From: Sipunculus nudus
Taxonomy: Eukaryota; Annelida; Sipuncula; Golfingiida; Sipunculidae
Length of the DNA stretch: 64,000 bases
Direction: 5' to 3'
NCBI GenBank assembly: GCA_026874595.1
Contig: CM049312.1
Coordinates: forward strand, 65,194,929 to 65,258,928
Position numbers and translations under genes: made by a program. The notes beneath the pieces are model-generated. The model was not told where the DNA came from and ran no database searches. It saw only the letters and a program-made list of their open reading frames with translations. Each line of letters begins with the position of its first letter. Within the stretch, counting starts at the first letter, position 1. Below are positions 24,190 to 38,505 of the stretch, piece by piece.

Positions 24190-24890
24190 CTTCGAGGGCT
24201 AAAGGGTAGATGAGAGAAAATAAATTTATATACTATTTCAATGATCATATAAGTATTTTCATATTACACATAAAAATGTTGACCCTAAAACATAACATTT
24301 TTCACGTGTCTATTTACATTTACTTGAGCCATAGCGGATGTGTTTTGATGGGCCTTGTGCCAAAATCTGAAATAGTTTTAACTTCATATTTCCTCGTGGT
24401 ATACCGTAACACCAATGTGAGAAAATGATGTTTGCTCTGCTAAGTTTCATAGCCAGCGAAAGAGTGGATCTTTATACTGAATGACACTTACACAGGCATG
24501 AGCTGCAAATAATAAGCGCATATATGTACATCTATATATCAGAAGAAGTATATATTTCAGCAAAATGGGAGTTCATAACAAAACTAATCACTTTATGTAA
24601 ACCCCTATTTCATAAATTCGAAGTCATGTTTTTTAACTGGATTGACCAAGCATCTGATAATTATCATTTTTTCTGATTCCCTTTAGAGAAAAGGTCGGAT
24701 ATTCTTGTATATTAAACTATTCGTATGAGACTATAATCCCTGCTATGTGAAGAAACAATGAGATAAATATTGGGATAATTTGTTATACACAGGCAAACGT
24801 TTCATTTTTTTTATTTTGACACATATAATAACTGATTTATTTTCCGCATGACATAACAGTTACATTCCAAATTCCTGACAATATCCTTCG
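24190..24890. repeat. Segmental duplication, copy III (left fragment)
   Basis: Matches the right end of copy I (9150-9750). Examples are gagccatagcggatgtgtttt, gggccttgtgccaaaatctgaa, cacaggcatgagctgcaaataat and gaccaagcatctgataa, all in the same order. The rest of the 3.9-kb unit is missing here. Confidence 0.75.
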
Positions 24891-25419
24891 GTTAACACAC
24901 ATGCAAACACAAAACTGTTGATCACACATCACTATGTGTTCAGCTTCTTAAACTTTTCATTGCTTTATCAGAAGTTATTACAATACAAAAAAAAATAGAC
25001 TGTAAAATATTTTAAAACTTTACCGAACGCATGTAGTCTCGAGATGAAATGTACTATATCCAGACTGTGAAGAAATACATATACATCGCACTGCTTATAA
25101 CCCACAGGTTTTATTCGCACTGATAAAACTCAACCTGCTACATTTTCATATTTCAACTACACTAAAAATATTTGTTAACGCAACAAAATTAATTGCTCAA
25201 AGAGCAGCAGGTGTTTTAACTACAAACAATATCCCAAAGTTCTTCAGTACCTTATGGTTGCCTAAAGTGAATGTCGATTAAAATGAATGTCTGTGTAACT
25301 TTTACATCCATGTAAAGTCAGTAAATTGAATTTTCTTTTAGGAAAATTATATTTTGGTGTATATTTAGTTTGGCATATGAACGTGACAACTAATATATAT
25401 ATATGATATAGCGATACAT

Positions 25420-25452
<33 letters not shown>

Positions 25453-25796
25453 ATATAGGGAAAAAGCAATATGTAATAGTAATAGTAATAGAATATTACG
25501 TTTTCAAAGTAATAGTAATAGTGATACAGGCAATTTCCCTTGACTAAACAGGTTTGGGATGGAGCGATTGTTTGATTATATTGAAACACAGGTAAAAGCT
25601 AAAGTTCTTGTTTAATAAGTTCATGTCAGAAGCTGGCATGCTCCAGTCAGTACGGGGCATCAGTCACTGACCTGATAACCAATAAGATAAACCCAGGGCT
25701 TGTTTGCAGATTCATTTATTAGGCTCGGTGAGTAAACAAAACAGTAATTAAAATAATAAAAAAAAAAAAACATTCAGGGAGATAAATCAAATAAAT
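24891..25796. other. Intergenic sequence with TA and taatag runs
   Basis: No gene. (TA)n lies at 25390-25457, followed by taatag repeats at 25472-25515. Confidence 0.4.
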
Positions 25797-27424
25797 ATGA
25801 AAGTAATGTATGTCCGCCCCATCATACGTCTGCTCCATTTATCGAACAAATGAGTAATTTTAAATTTTTTCATGAAACTCTTATGTATTAAAAAAATAAT
25901 TTTTATCGTGACATAGGTAACCGTAATTAATGGAACCAATACATATATGTTACTATACTATACACCATGGAAGACTATCAAATGAAGTCCTGACCTTTGG
26001 CCGCCTTGCATTTTTAGATTCTGGTAGTTCATTCTGGGCATCACCTTTCATTTATCGCTGGGGAGCCTACTTGACAATGTTAATGGCGGAGACGATTTGC
26101 TATATCGATCAAATATCTGTCGGCCATTTTGATGTTTTTCATTTCATAAGTTATGAATATATCAGTCAACTCCGAAGGTTTAGGATATGGGCGAACCATT
26201 GCTATAAAACATGATGTTAAACCAAACCTTGTCTTCTGTCTTGGGTCACATCCACAGGTTTATCTAGTCACACACTTCTAATATTGTTGGTAAGATCGAC
26301 TACAAAGCTATCTTCCTCAAAGTAAAATGTTTTCTTTGTCATGTACTTTATTGCTCCTTGTCTCAACCTTTACTGTATGTTATCCCCACGGACTTGTACT
26401 TCAGAAATATAACTTCCTGGTGTCAATGGGACACGGTTATCTATAGCATAAATCACTGAGATCCTCAATAGCAAACCACAAAACACTTACAAAAAAGCAT
26501 TTCAACTAATATTAAGAGACTGAATAATTCAATTCTATATCTGGGATTTCTCAGTTTTTCAACAATATATAACATTTAAATTGATGTACACATATTTATC
26601 ACCTTAAATATAGTCATGACACAACATATCGTTTTCAAATGAGTACACAATAATTAAATTTTATAAAACTTACATTTTACTTACATCACATTTAAAAAAC
26701 TACAAGAAGAATTATATCTGGGAATGAAGTATGGGATAGTATGATTGAACTGATAGTACAGCTGAAACTGAAACAATTTTATAAGGATCAATGGTTGTCG
26801 TATAAGGGATACTGCTGACAGCGTATCTTCCGAGCTTGGGATGGTTAGACATGGACTAGGTTTGTAAGCTACTCAAACATCTTTTCGTCAGGATTGTGAT
26901 ATTGACATTTGTCATGAATTTTGCCCAATTCTATACGTATGCTGCCCGTCAAACAAGGAATGGATCTTTAATAAAATGAAATTTCCTAATGGACTCGAGA
27001 AGTGTAATAGCATTAACTTGTACCTGCACAGTTCAAAACTATTAGAATGTACAATCAGTTAGTGAATTGGTAACTATTATGACCCAGGTCAGTCCTTTGC
27101 TTCACTGACGCACACTTGAACTGGGACTGAATGGTTATGAATCTAATCATTAATAGTGCAAGCATCCGGGAGAAATACATAAAAAAGCTAATATCGGGTA
27201 CTTGTGAGAAAAATAGCACATATGATAAGCACCTTCTAAAGGTAATACAACTAGTTACTTTTAAGGAAACAACTTTTATTCTACAGGGTTTCTACATAAT
27301 TGTGAGAGTATTTCTGTGTATCCTTATAGATATATAATGCAACGAACTAACACGGCTCCACATTTGTCCGTACATATATAAACCCACTTACAGTCTGCAG
27401 ATAAGCAACTCCACATGTAAGTAA
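25797..27424. repeat. Segmental duplication, right part, second copy
   Basis: Collinear with 19736-21450. It lacks the block present at about 21075-21300 in the other copy: the text runs directly from cttctaaaggt to gttacttttaagg. Confidence 0.7.
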
Positions 27425-27540
27425 CATGGTCTCTTGCTTTAAATTTCAATTTTTTGTGGGCATGAGGGACTTAGGAAAAAGATTGTACAAGAACTGTAAC
27501 ACGAGCGTGTGTGATCACCTTACTTAGGGTCAGGATCCGA

Positions 27541-27543
<3 letters not shown>

Positions 27544-27598
<55 letters not shown>
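27544..27598. repeat. (TA)n microsatellite at a SINE edge
   Basis: About 55 bases of TA immediately before the SINE-like repeat at 27597, consistent with insertion into, or tail slippage next to, a TA-rich site. Confidence 0.9.
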
Positions 27599-27600
<2 letters not shown>

Positions 27601-27960
27601 ATAGTCATGTTGGTTTATTGTATATAGATTCAAATGGTATACACAGAAAGTCGGTCACTGAAGGTGGGAATCAAACCCACGATCTTCCGATCGAGTGGTT
27701 TCTGTTTGGGTGCCTAAACCACTTGGCTAATCCAGATTCCCTTCACCTCTGTGTACGTGCACACTTTACAGGAACCAGCGTAGTGATGTCACAGTAGTGA
27801 CGTCATAGTCTCACCCACTACATGTGTCGACACGGCGACTTTGCATGCAACAGGGAGAACTAATGGCCTCATATGTGTGCGGCATATATTATATATAGGT
27901 GTATGAATAGAAATGCTAGTTCATTGTATATAGACAAAAATGGTATACACAGAAAATAGG
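27597..27960 (-). mobile_element. tRNA-derived SINE-like repeat
   Basis: Read on the - strand, 27659-27728 has a tRNA-like head. It has an A-box-like AGCCAAGTGGTTTAGGC and a B-box-like GTGGGTTTGATTCCCAC at the right spacing. The non-tRNA body (cctctgtg.acgtgcacac, then gtgatgtcac/gtgacgtca, then tgtgcggcatatatta) recurs at 47040-47200. The unit's first 50 bases (tggtttattgtatataga..gtatacacagaaa) are repeated at 27925-27960, so the structure is a partial tandem dimer. Confidence 0.7.
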
Positions 27961-28235
27961 TTTTCAAAAGTCTCAATTTATACTATATTGGGCTGCTCCC
28001 AAACTTACCTGACAATATGACAGAATTGATCATCACAACATTTAAACGACTCTTCAATAGAATTACCTGATGCTGTGTACAGAATTTTGGGTTATCAATT
28101 ATTTTTTTGCTAAAATAATAAAAGGAATAATAAATGGGAAAAATAATATTTGAATTGTTAAAAAAGGGGACCGGAATTTGTTTTATATTCTTGATATAAA
28201 AATTGGGGAACTTCTTGGGCAGCTGCCCTCTTCCT
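27961..28235. other. Intergenic sequence
   Basis: No feature recognised. It separates two different SINE-like families. Confidence 0.3.
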
Positions 28236-28366
28236 TCTGTTACGAAGACAAAAAATGAGAGGAAAATCCTTGGCCGGCGTACCAACCGCTTCGCTAGAAA
28301 AGCAAGCTTCACTAGCGAGACAGTTCGGTCCTCTTTTCTGTCATTCCGTAACACACCCCCTCTTAG
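28236..28366 (-). mobile_element. tRNA-derived SINE-like repeat with the B-box region deleted
   Basis: Same family as 28471-28640: both begin gttacgaagacaaa, carry gcgtaccaaccgcttcgctag and end cgagacagttcggtcc.cttt. This copy lacks about 45 bases between ccttggcc and ggcgtacc that in the next copy hold the B box. It therefore keeps only the A-box half of the tRNA head. Confidence 0.65.
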
Positions 28367-28470
28367 GAGCGTTCTGCTATCAGAACAAGACTTATTATCG
28401 CAGAGTCACACTTTGGTGAGCTTATTCCCTGGGCCACAAAGTTAACCGTCACGTTAAACGAGCCCCCATT

Positions 28471-28640
28471 TTGTTACGAAGACAAATAAATGAGGGGAAA
28501 ATCCTGGGCCGATCCGGGAGTCGAACCCAGGTCGGTAGCGTAGAAGTCCGGCGTACCAACCGCTTCGCTAGCGAAGTAAACTTCACTAGCAAGACAGTTC
28601 GGTCCGCTTTTATGTCACCCCGTGACACTTCTCACCTGGA
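28471..28640 (-). mobile_element. tRNA-derived SINE-like repeat, full head
   Basis: On the - strand it reads TAGCGAAGCGGTTGGTACG (A-box-like), then GACCTGGGTTCGACTCCCGG (a very good B box and T-arm). The acceptor ends do not pair, so it is a SINE head and not a functional tRNA gene. It is a second family, different from the 27.6-kb and 47-kb repeats. Confidence 0.7.
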
Positions 28641-28708
28641 TCCGGCCCTGGTATTATTAGAAGTTATTCATGACTTGCGAGACCACAGGACTTATGGGAA
28701 AAGTACTT

Positions 28709-28798
28709 ACAGAATGAAAACACTGTCTATTGCTTTTAATATTCAATCAAATAACATAACTAATATACCAAAAGCAATAGACAGTGTTTTCATTCTGT
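28709..28798. repeat. Perfect 29-bp inverted repeat
   Basis: The arms 28709-28737 and 28770-28798 are exact reverse complements (acagaatgaaaacactg start). They enclose a 32-base AT-rich spacer. This may be a short foldback element or a transcript hairpin just upstream of gene A. Confidence 0.85.
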
Positions 28799-29092
28799 TT
28801 TCATAGTGTATTCTTTTAATCTGTTAGGCACTGTTTCTATAAGTTGTTCATCTTCTTATTAAGTTTTGTCTATTTTTAATATGAATAGGAATCATTCTTC
28901 TACACGTGCAAAATTACCTTACTGTCTGTGAACACTTTGATTACATATTTTGGGCTTGCCCCTTTCATTTTGAAAATAAAAATGAAATCAAATATGAAAA
29001 TGCGAAAAGATAAAAGGTAATTAATTTATAAAAGAGGAAACAATGTCGGGAATAATGCCTGCTAGAAACGCCCATGTTCACGTCATAATATT

Positions 29093-29125
29093 GTCACGTG
29101 ACAGGATAGATGATTCCATAAAGAC
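29093..29125 (+). promoter_or_regulatory. Core promoter of BRICHOS gene A
   Basis: The palindromic E-box GTCACGTG(AC) is at 29093-29102 and a TATA-like ccataaaga at 29116-29124. Gene B has GTCACGTG at 40668-40675 and a true TATA box 25 bases further on. The shared arrangement, and a shared ctgtac motif near the end of each first exon, make a conserved promoter likely. Confidence 0.55.
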
Positions 29126-29139
29126 ACCACTCAGAGCGG

Positions 29140-29183
29140 CACAACACACCTCCAGAGCCGTGCTGTACAAGGAAGAGACTCAG
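29140..29183 (+). other. Untranslated first exon of BRICHOS gene A
   Basis: About 20-25 bases after the TATA-like box. It ends gagactcag at 29183 before a gtcagt donor. It has no ATG. The next exon (30151) has a good acceptor (caacag) only 12 bases before the start codon. Gene B has the same leader-exon design (about 40730-40778). The 5' edge is approximate. Confidence 0.5.
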
Positions 29184-30150
29184 GTCAGTAAATTACTAGT
29201 ATTTCATAGCAATTGACCCATAAGAATAGCAAGATAATGTTAGAATTACCTTTTATAATTTATTCATACACTTTGCAGTATAAATTTATAGGGTTAATTT
29301 TCGGGTGACGATAAGATCACTTCTTTAAGTCAACTAAAAAACTTTTATACTGAGACTTTTTGAAAGTATAAACATCAGTACCTTTGACAAACAAATGATA
29401 GCGGACAAATGGGTTTTACCATCAGTTTATTGCGGATATATTTGTTAAATTAGACTCTTGTTTACTGTCGGCTAATATATGGTCAAAATATGCAGAAACT
29501 ATACTCTGGTAATAATTGATTTTGCACAGAATTTTGTTCAGTAACAAACTTTGGTAAATATGCCACACGCTCATTAGGTTCATTTTGGTTAACATGTATT
29601 TGATTTATGTATTTATGGTAATAATATGTGTTCTATTTGTTATTACCTTAGTTATTTGTTCTATGTGGTAATATATTGGATTGTCTCTTGATTGCATCTT
29701 GTTACAACTATGTAGTTTGCAACATCAAAGGTTGAAATCCCAAACTCCTTGATATGTTCATGGTATAAATACCTTTAGCATTTAAAAGGAATAAATATGT
29801 CCCAAACTTGTTAAAGAAAATCAAAATCAAGCCAACTCAATGTGTTCCATAGATAGGCTAAACAGAGTATTATATATATATATATATATATTACAGATAT
29901 AATTGAGATATTTTTTGGAGAACTCACACAATCATGTTTTTGCTTAACCTTTGCAGGATTGTTTGTTTTATTATTTAACCATACTCACAAAATAAATTTG
30001 TGGAATAAGGTATTACCGTTCAATATAAACGTACATTTTATTTCAATACACTCTTAAGTTATGGAAATGTATTTTAGAAATATACCAAGGTATTAACGCT
30101 ACATGTTAGAAAAACTTATGCTTATCTTATACTGTTTTATGGTTCAACAG
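29184..30150 (+). other. Leader intron of gene A
   Basis: The intron between the untranslated exon and the start-codon exon. AT-rich with a short (TA)n at 29871-29892. No coding sequence recognised. Confidence 0.45.
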
Positions 30151-30162
30151 AATCAATCACAA

Positions 30163-33592
<3,430 letters not shown>

Positions 33593-34230
33593 TGTACCTG
33601 GACACCAGAATCCTGACGTTGACCTTTCAAAATTCATGTTGTCCCAATACGTATCCACTTGAAACTGTCCACTGAAATAAGACACTTATCAAATCAGCAT
33701 TGCTTGACGTATGTTCGCTTTTTCTAAGCCTACTTAAAAAAACGAATCTATTACAAAGAACTGTTAATTTATAAGTAATGTTGGTTTCGGTATCTTGACC
33801 ATTCAGATCTAAAAATTTTACTGCGGGTAATTCTCCATTTGTTTAAAGAATTGATTTATCTGTGTGTGTATTAAATGTTTTGCAAACAATCTGTGGAGAA
33901 ATGTAACTTGATCAATCCACTTTCTCCAAGATACCAGTGTGTAGCTATCGGTTGTACAACTAAAGCTATCATGAATTATCATAGCTACGCAAAGACATAA
34001 ATGTCTCTGCAGTCTATAGAAAGTGCATATAGGAATGTGGATTTCTAACATAAGTTTTTTAGTCATGTGGAATGGATCATTCTCAGAGAAGTGAATTCAT
34101 GATAAAAGAGGGTAAACTGAAACTTACAGTACTTTTATGAAAGTTATATCCACTCAGAGATCAGCAATACTAACGCTTCTTCTTGTGCACTCTGTTTCTT
34201 TGGCAAATAAAAATGTCGCATATGCTAAAT
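33593..34230 (+). other. 3' UTR of BRICHOS gene A
   Basis: Non-coding after TAA 33590-33592. A poly(A) signal AATAAA lies at 34206-34211, with a T/GT-rich stretch after it (tgtgtttttag). A further aataaa is near 34352. Confidence 0.5.
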
Positions 34231-35134
34231 TGTGTTTTTAGTTTATCTGACGTTTGTATTCAAGTTTCAGCTTGAGTAAAAAGTTATCGAATGCCGGTTA
34301 GTCCTTTGTATATAATGCTACTTTTCTTTCATGTGTTAAGATGTACTCATGAATAAATATTTTAATTCTAACAGATGTATTTAAACCCGTTTTATGGCAG
34401 AATTAAGCAGCTCTGTTTAGGTGTTAAAAAGAACTTTCCTGTTGTATTCTTTTGACAATGTAGAGGCCTTTTTGTTACCACGCGGTACGATGACCATATC
34501 AGGACTTCCAACCATGAAAAACCTTGATGGCATCTGCAAGTTATGACATTAGTCATAAGGGAACAGCCGTTCAAAGTAGAATTAAAACAACGAAGCTTTC
34601 CTCTTGAATCAAAAGGTCCAGACAAAATACACAATCGTAGCTTTAAACTGCTTATACATGGTGACTGGATAAAAAGTTCATCTTCCCTGGCCCAAGTTCA
34701 TTCACGATTGCAAAGTTCAGTTTGTGTCAAGACAGGGTCTCCATGGAGGAAATGGAGTATTTAAACGGGGACCGCCCCCTCTCCATGCTAAAGCTGCTAA
34801 GAATAAGATATGCCTTTCCCATTCAGGTAATAGATAATGGTAGAAAACGCTTTAAATATTTTAAAATATTCAAATGCAATCGTGAAATATACAGATCGCA
34901 TTATCAGATGAGTCAATTATCACAGATTTTCCTAAAAAAATTGCAAAATTAAGTGAACTCCATTAATAAGAAATATGTATGAAAGCGCTGTTATTTGAAA
35001 ATCTCCGATAAGGCCTAATCGTGCAGCCTGACCGATACTGCAGTCTCACAAATATCATTAAAATCCAACATCTTCCTTTTAAATAAAAACAAATATTGCT
35101 CCCTTCCCTGTTGTTATAAAATATATATATCTTC
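34231..35134. other. Intergenic sequence
   Basis: Small frames on both strands, none convincing. No repeat recognised. Confidence 0.3.
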
Positions 35135-35137
35135 TTA

Positions 35138-35521
35138 TAATGCACTGCATGGATTTATTCTCAAATCAAAAATGCATAAACAAATCTTATTCAACTCTTT
35201 TAAAAACCCATGTTCACAAGTTTCAGGAAAGCACTTGAACGTATATTGATAAAAAATGACATCACTGCTGTAACTTGGCAGTTTCAAAATACAGGTAACA
35301 TGCAAAAGTGTAAAGACACATGCAGTACAGTAAAAAAAACTTTGAGAAAATGGGCAGTCAACAATAGGTTTACGCGGAATCTCAGAGGCACGTAAACACT
35401 GAGGCAAGGGATCCCTCATGACGTGACAGGCCTCGTAATTTGTGGCATCAGAGATACCCAAGTTTCCCAGGACGCACGAATTGACGAACAAAAGAAATAT
35501 TGTTTGTGGGCCCCAAGTCAT
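35138..35521 (-). CDS. Possible secreted cysteine-rich (Ly6/three-finger-like) ORF, doubtful
   Basis: The - strand frame is open for 148 codons (35581 down to 35135), the longest non-transposon frame in the window. Starting at its internal Met (35521), the first 23 residues look like a signal peptide (MTWGPQTIFLLFVNSCVLG). A cysteine-spaced segment follows (YEACHV, LPQCL, PIVDCP, FFYC) that faintly recalls the first exon of Ly6/uPAR or quiver-type proteins. After about residue 90 the sequence loses that character, so a splice donor may lie inside and the rest may be intron. No downstream exon was identified. It could also be a relic. Family assignment is a guess. Confidence 0.28.
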
Positions 35522-35619
35522 ATGTACAAGATAATTCCATCCTAGATATATGTCCAACTTTAAGCCAATACGTCGCCACACTGCTGAGATAAATGAATGA
35601 ATGTATTCTACTAATGGGG

Positions 35620-36140
35620 GATTGAAGGTGGCGCCACCAGTCTTGCCTGCAAGAAATCTACCCGAGATGGGTCTACATGCACAATTTTAGGGCAGCACGG
35701 CCGAAGAATTCTGAGATATGAGTAATATAACCACAAAACACGTTCACAGATGGACATCAAACAAAAATAATCGCAGGTGGCACCATCAATCTTGTATAAA
35801 AGTTAGAGCAATCCAAAATATATCAACATGCAAAATTTAAGGCGAATTCGTAAGATAAATGTATGGATTATTATATTGGTGCCACATGATATGAGTACGA
35901 GAAGCTATCCAAGATGGATGGATCTGCCGATACATTAAGATACTTTTGATATATTAGTGATATTCACCCGAAGTAAACCCATGAATGACACCACGTGAAC
36001 GATTGCAGCCTATTTTAATGAACCCTCCTGATATATGGGAACTTATCACTAAACACAAGACGCAAATATGAACACTACACGAAAAATAATAAAGGTTGCG
36101 CCACCAACCTTTGTTAGGCACCATTTCAACTATGATCCTA
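35620..36140. repeat. Diverged repeats carrying a GGTGGCGCCACC palindrome
   Basis: Three related stretches start near 35627, 35774 and 36092, each ggtggcRccacca-like then ctt plus a weakly conserved tail with caacatgcaa/ctacatgcac. The 12-base palindrome ggtggcgccacc is perfect at 35627-35638 and recurs at 62676-62687 in another repeat array. They belong to a dispersed family. Confidence 0.5.
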
Positions 36141-36473
36141 AAACATTGCTGGATTTCAGACAGATCGGTCCAGGGGACTAAGAGTAGTTCTCCGAACGCG
36201 AAAGCGTCGGCAAACATCGGGAAAAAAAGAATCCGTTAAACCCTGCTTTGGCGATTGCAACAATGGCTGACCAATAACGTGAAAAGGTTTAGGTAATAAA
36301 AGAACCTATTTACTGCTAAGCAAAATAAATGTAAACAATTAAAGTTTCACGAACATTCTTCTTCAGTAACGAAACTGTCAGTGATGAACAAGCATGTCAT
36401 ACATGTATACAAACCTGAGAAGATGATATGACTGAGTGACTTGGCCCACTAAATTTACAAGGAAATAATGATT

Positions 36474-36476
<3 letters not shown>

Positions 36477-36524
<48 letters not shown>

Positions 36525-36593
36525 CATAATAGATATATATATATATATAGTTATATATATATACATAGAGTTGTATATAGTTATATGTAATAA

Positions 36594-36630
<37 letters not shown>
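36477..36630. repeat. Compound (TA)n and (CA)n microsatellite
   Basis: TA runs at 36477-36520, 36532-36552 and 36594-36616, then CA at 36616-36630. All apparent reading frames here are dinucleotide artefacts. Confidence 0.9.
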
Positions 36631-38355
36631 TACATTATGATTGCGACCATGAGTTGTAGGCTGATACCTCAATTCTCTGCAGAAATACAAACAATTGCAG
36701 TAATTTGGCACTTTCGAAAACCTAAAAGCTATGAAGTATAAAAGGGGTAGCATTCTTTTTCTGCTTATGAAACTTAATGATCAATAAGCATATTATTAAA
36801 TAAACATCTGAGAAAATGGAACAATCACTGAACCGTGGTAGTCTTAAATTCAATAAAAAGAATGGTTAACAAATAAAAAATACAGACGGCGCCACAGCCT
36901 CAGAGTAAGTATAAAAAACTACATGCACAAGCATGCACAGTGATTTAGTGCAGTACTTATGAGATGTTGGATTGCCTGACATTTTATTCAAATGAAAAAA
37001 AAGAATATCATGAAATCAAACAACTTTATTTTTAAAATCTAACATTCCTCGAAACACGGGAAGGCCAATGAGGATCAGTTACATGCCGACAACGATATTT
37101 TTGTTTATTGAACACATTTTTCATTCTCTATTCCAAATTTAGATTCCTTGGTACTCTAGGGTATGTTTCCAACCCATTGGTTGGTCGTTTTTCGATTTCC
37201 AGATTACGTACCAGATCCAGCGGTTAAGATTGCGCTACAGCTCAGTGTGACTGGAGATTTACATTTAGGTGGTTCGGGGTTTATAAGATTAAGAAGCTTG
37301 AAAGAAGATAAATGTCACGCTCCATAACACATGATCAATGTATCTTTTTTTAAACTTTTGGAGGTCCCTTATTAAATAAACAACTGACATAAGATATTTT
37401 ATCTATGTAGTGTCCACAAAAATGATCCGGTTCATCGAAAAAAATAGAGAAAGTATATGGCTTTTTCTCGCGTGGGATACGCGAGGTATAATTTACTTCC
37501 CTATCAAAATTGCAGTTATTATGGCCCTGAAAAGGAATAATAAGAATAAATGGTTGATCTCTTTACGAAAAATTTGCCATTTCGGCTGGCACGATTTATT
37601 TATATTTAGATTTTTAATGAACCTGTGAGCATCTTTATATCATGCATGAACACCATCATTAATTTATCAATTTATCTTTTTGTTTATCTTCAGGTCAGTA
37701 CGTTATTTATTGCTGTGTTAACCAGTTACAGGATCTATTCTGCTCCATACTGGAATTCTGGATTATGCACAGGTTAGCAGACTGTAGATATAAAGTTCTA
37801 AATTGTACCGTTTAACCGCTTTTCGTTTGTGTGAAGGTCCCAGAAAAATGTGGTTCAATTAAACAATAAACATGCAAATTCGTGGAATTTAGGTCAGTCA
37901 CTCCCGCCTCTTTTCCCCTGAAGATGCCTCCACATGTCAGAGTGGCTGTGTTTTAGTTCTCATTCTCCCCTGAAGATGTGTCCACATGTCATAATTTTAG
38001 TTGTGAATGTGGAACAGAAGCGGGAATATTTGTTTTGTTTTGGAGCTGTTGTTAATAAATTTTCAGACATGAGGGCAAAAAAGTATGCATGAGGGCAATA
38101 TCTGATAGAAATTTGAATGAAATAGGATATTATTTAGGAAAGTTATCGCATAACCTGAAATTAAAACAGGATATCTCTACAAGCTATATATTAGGCAAAA
38201 TAAGTCTAAACCATGTTACTAAATCAATACGTATCAGGTATTTTATTGATGTTAACGCATCCTCAGGGAGCCCGGAGCAGTTTATTCCCGTTCGCGGTTT
38301 GTGTGTGTGTGTATTTGTTTGTTCACAACATAACAGATCACATGACATTTTTCAG
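36631..38355. other. Intergenic sequence with one exon-like segment
   Basis: Mostly AT-rich. A stretch at 37694-37772 is bounded by a good acceptor (tttatcttcag) and donor (aggttagc) and is open in two frames, but I cannot join it in phase to the ORF at 38356 and match it to nothing. There is also a local direct repeat, cccctgaagatg, at 37916 and 37967. Confidence 0.3.
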
Positions 38356-38505
38356 GGCATTTCTAGCATGGGCCAAGTAAGAAATGATGAGATTTTGGTG
38401 TTTGTCCGCTACATGATACGCAACCAGAAACGTCATGAAGGAATTTCCACAAATGTAGAGTCAATAATGCACGATTTAACCTGGCAATATGGGCCAAATA
38501 AGTGA
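38356..38505 (+). CDS. Possible unrecognised terminal exon (doubtful)
   Basis: It lies in a 138-codon open frame (38089-38505), long for DNA this rich in stop codons. A good acceptor (gacatttttcag) ends at 38355 in phase 0. The 49 residues after it look protein-like (VRNDEILVFVRYMI), with a mixed charged/hydrophobic pattern. The part of the frame before the acceptor includes a (GT)n-derived Cys-Val run and is less credible. I recognise no family. Confidence 0.2.
   Translation, partial: GISSMGQVRNDEILVFVRYMIRNQKRHEGISTNVESIMHDLTWQYGPNK

Noticed and set aside
27659-27728. tRNA gene on the minus strand
   Set aside because: A and B boxes are present but acceptor and anticodon arms do not pair and the sequence is attached to a repeated body, so it is a SINE head.
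28471-28560. tRNA gene on the minus strand
   Set aside because: Good B box, but the 5' and 3' acceptor ends do not pair, and a truncated sister copy lies next to it. SINE head.
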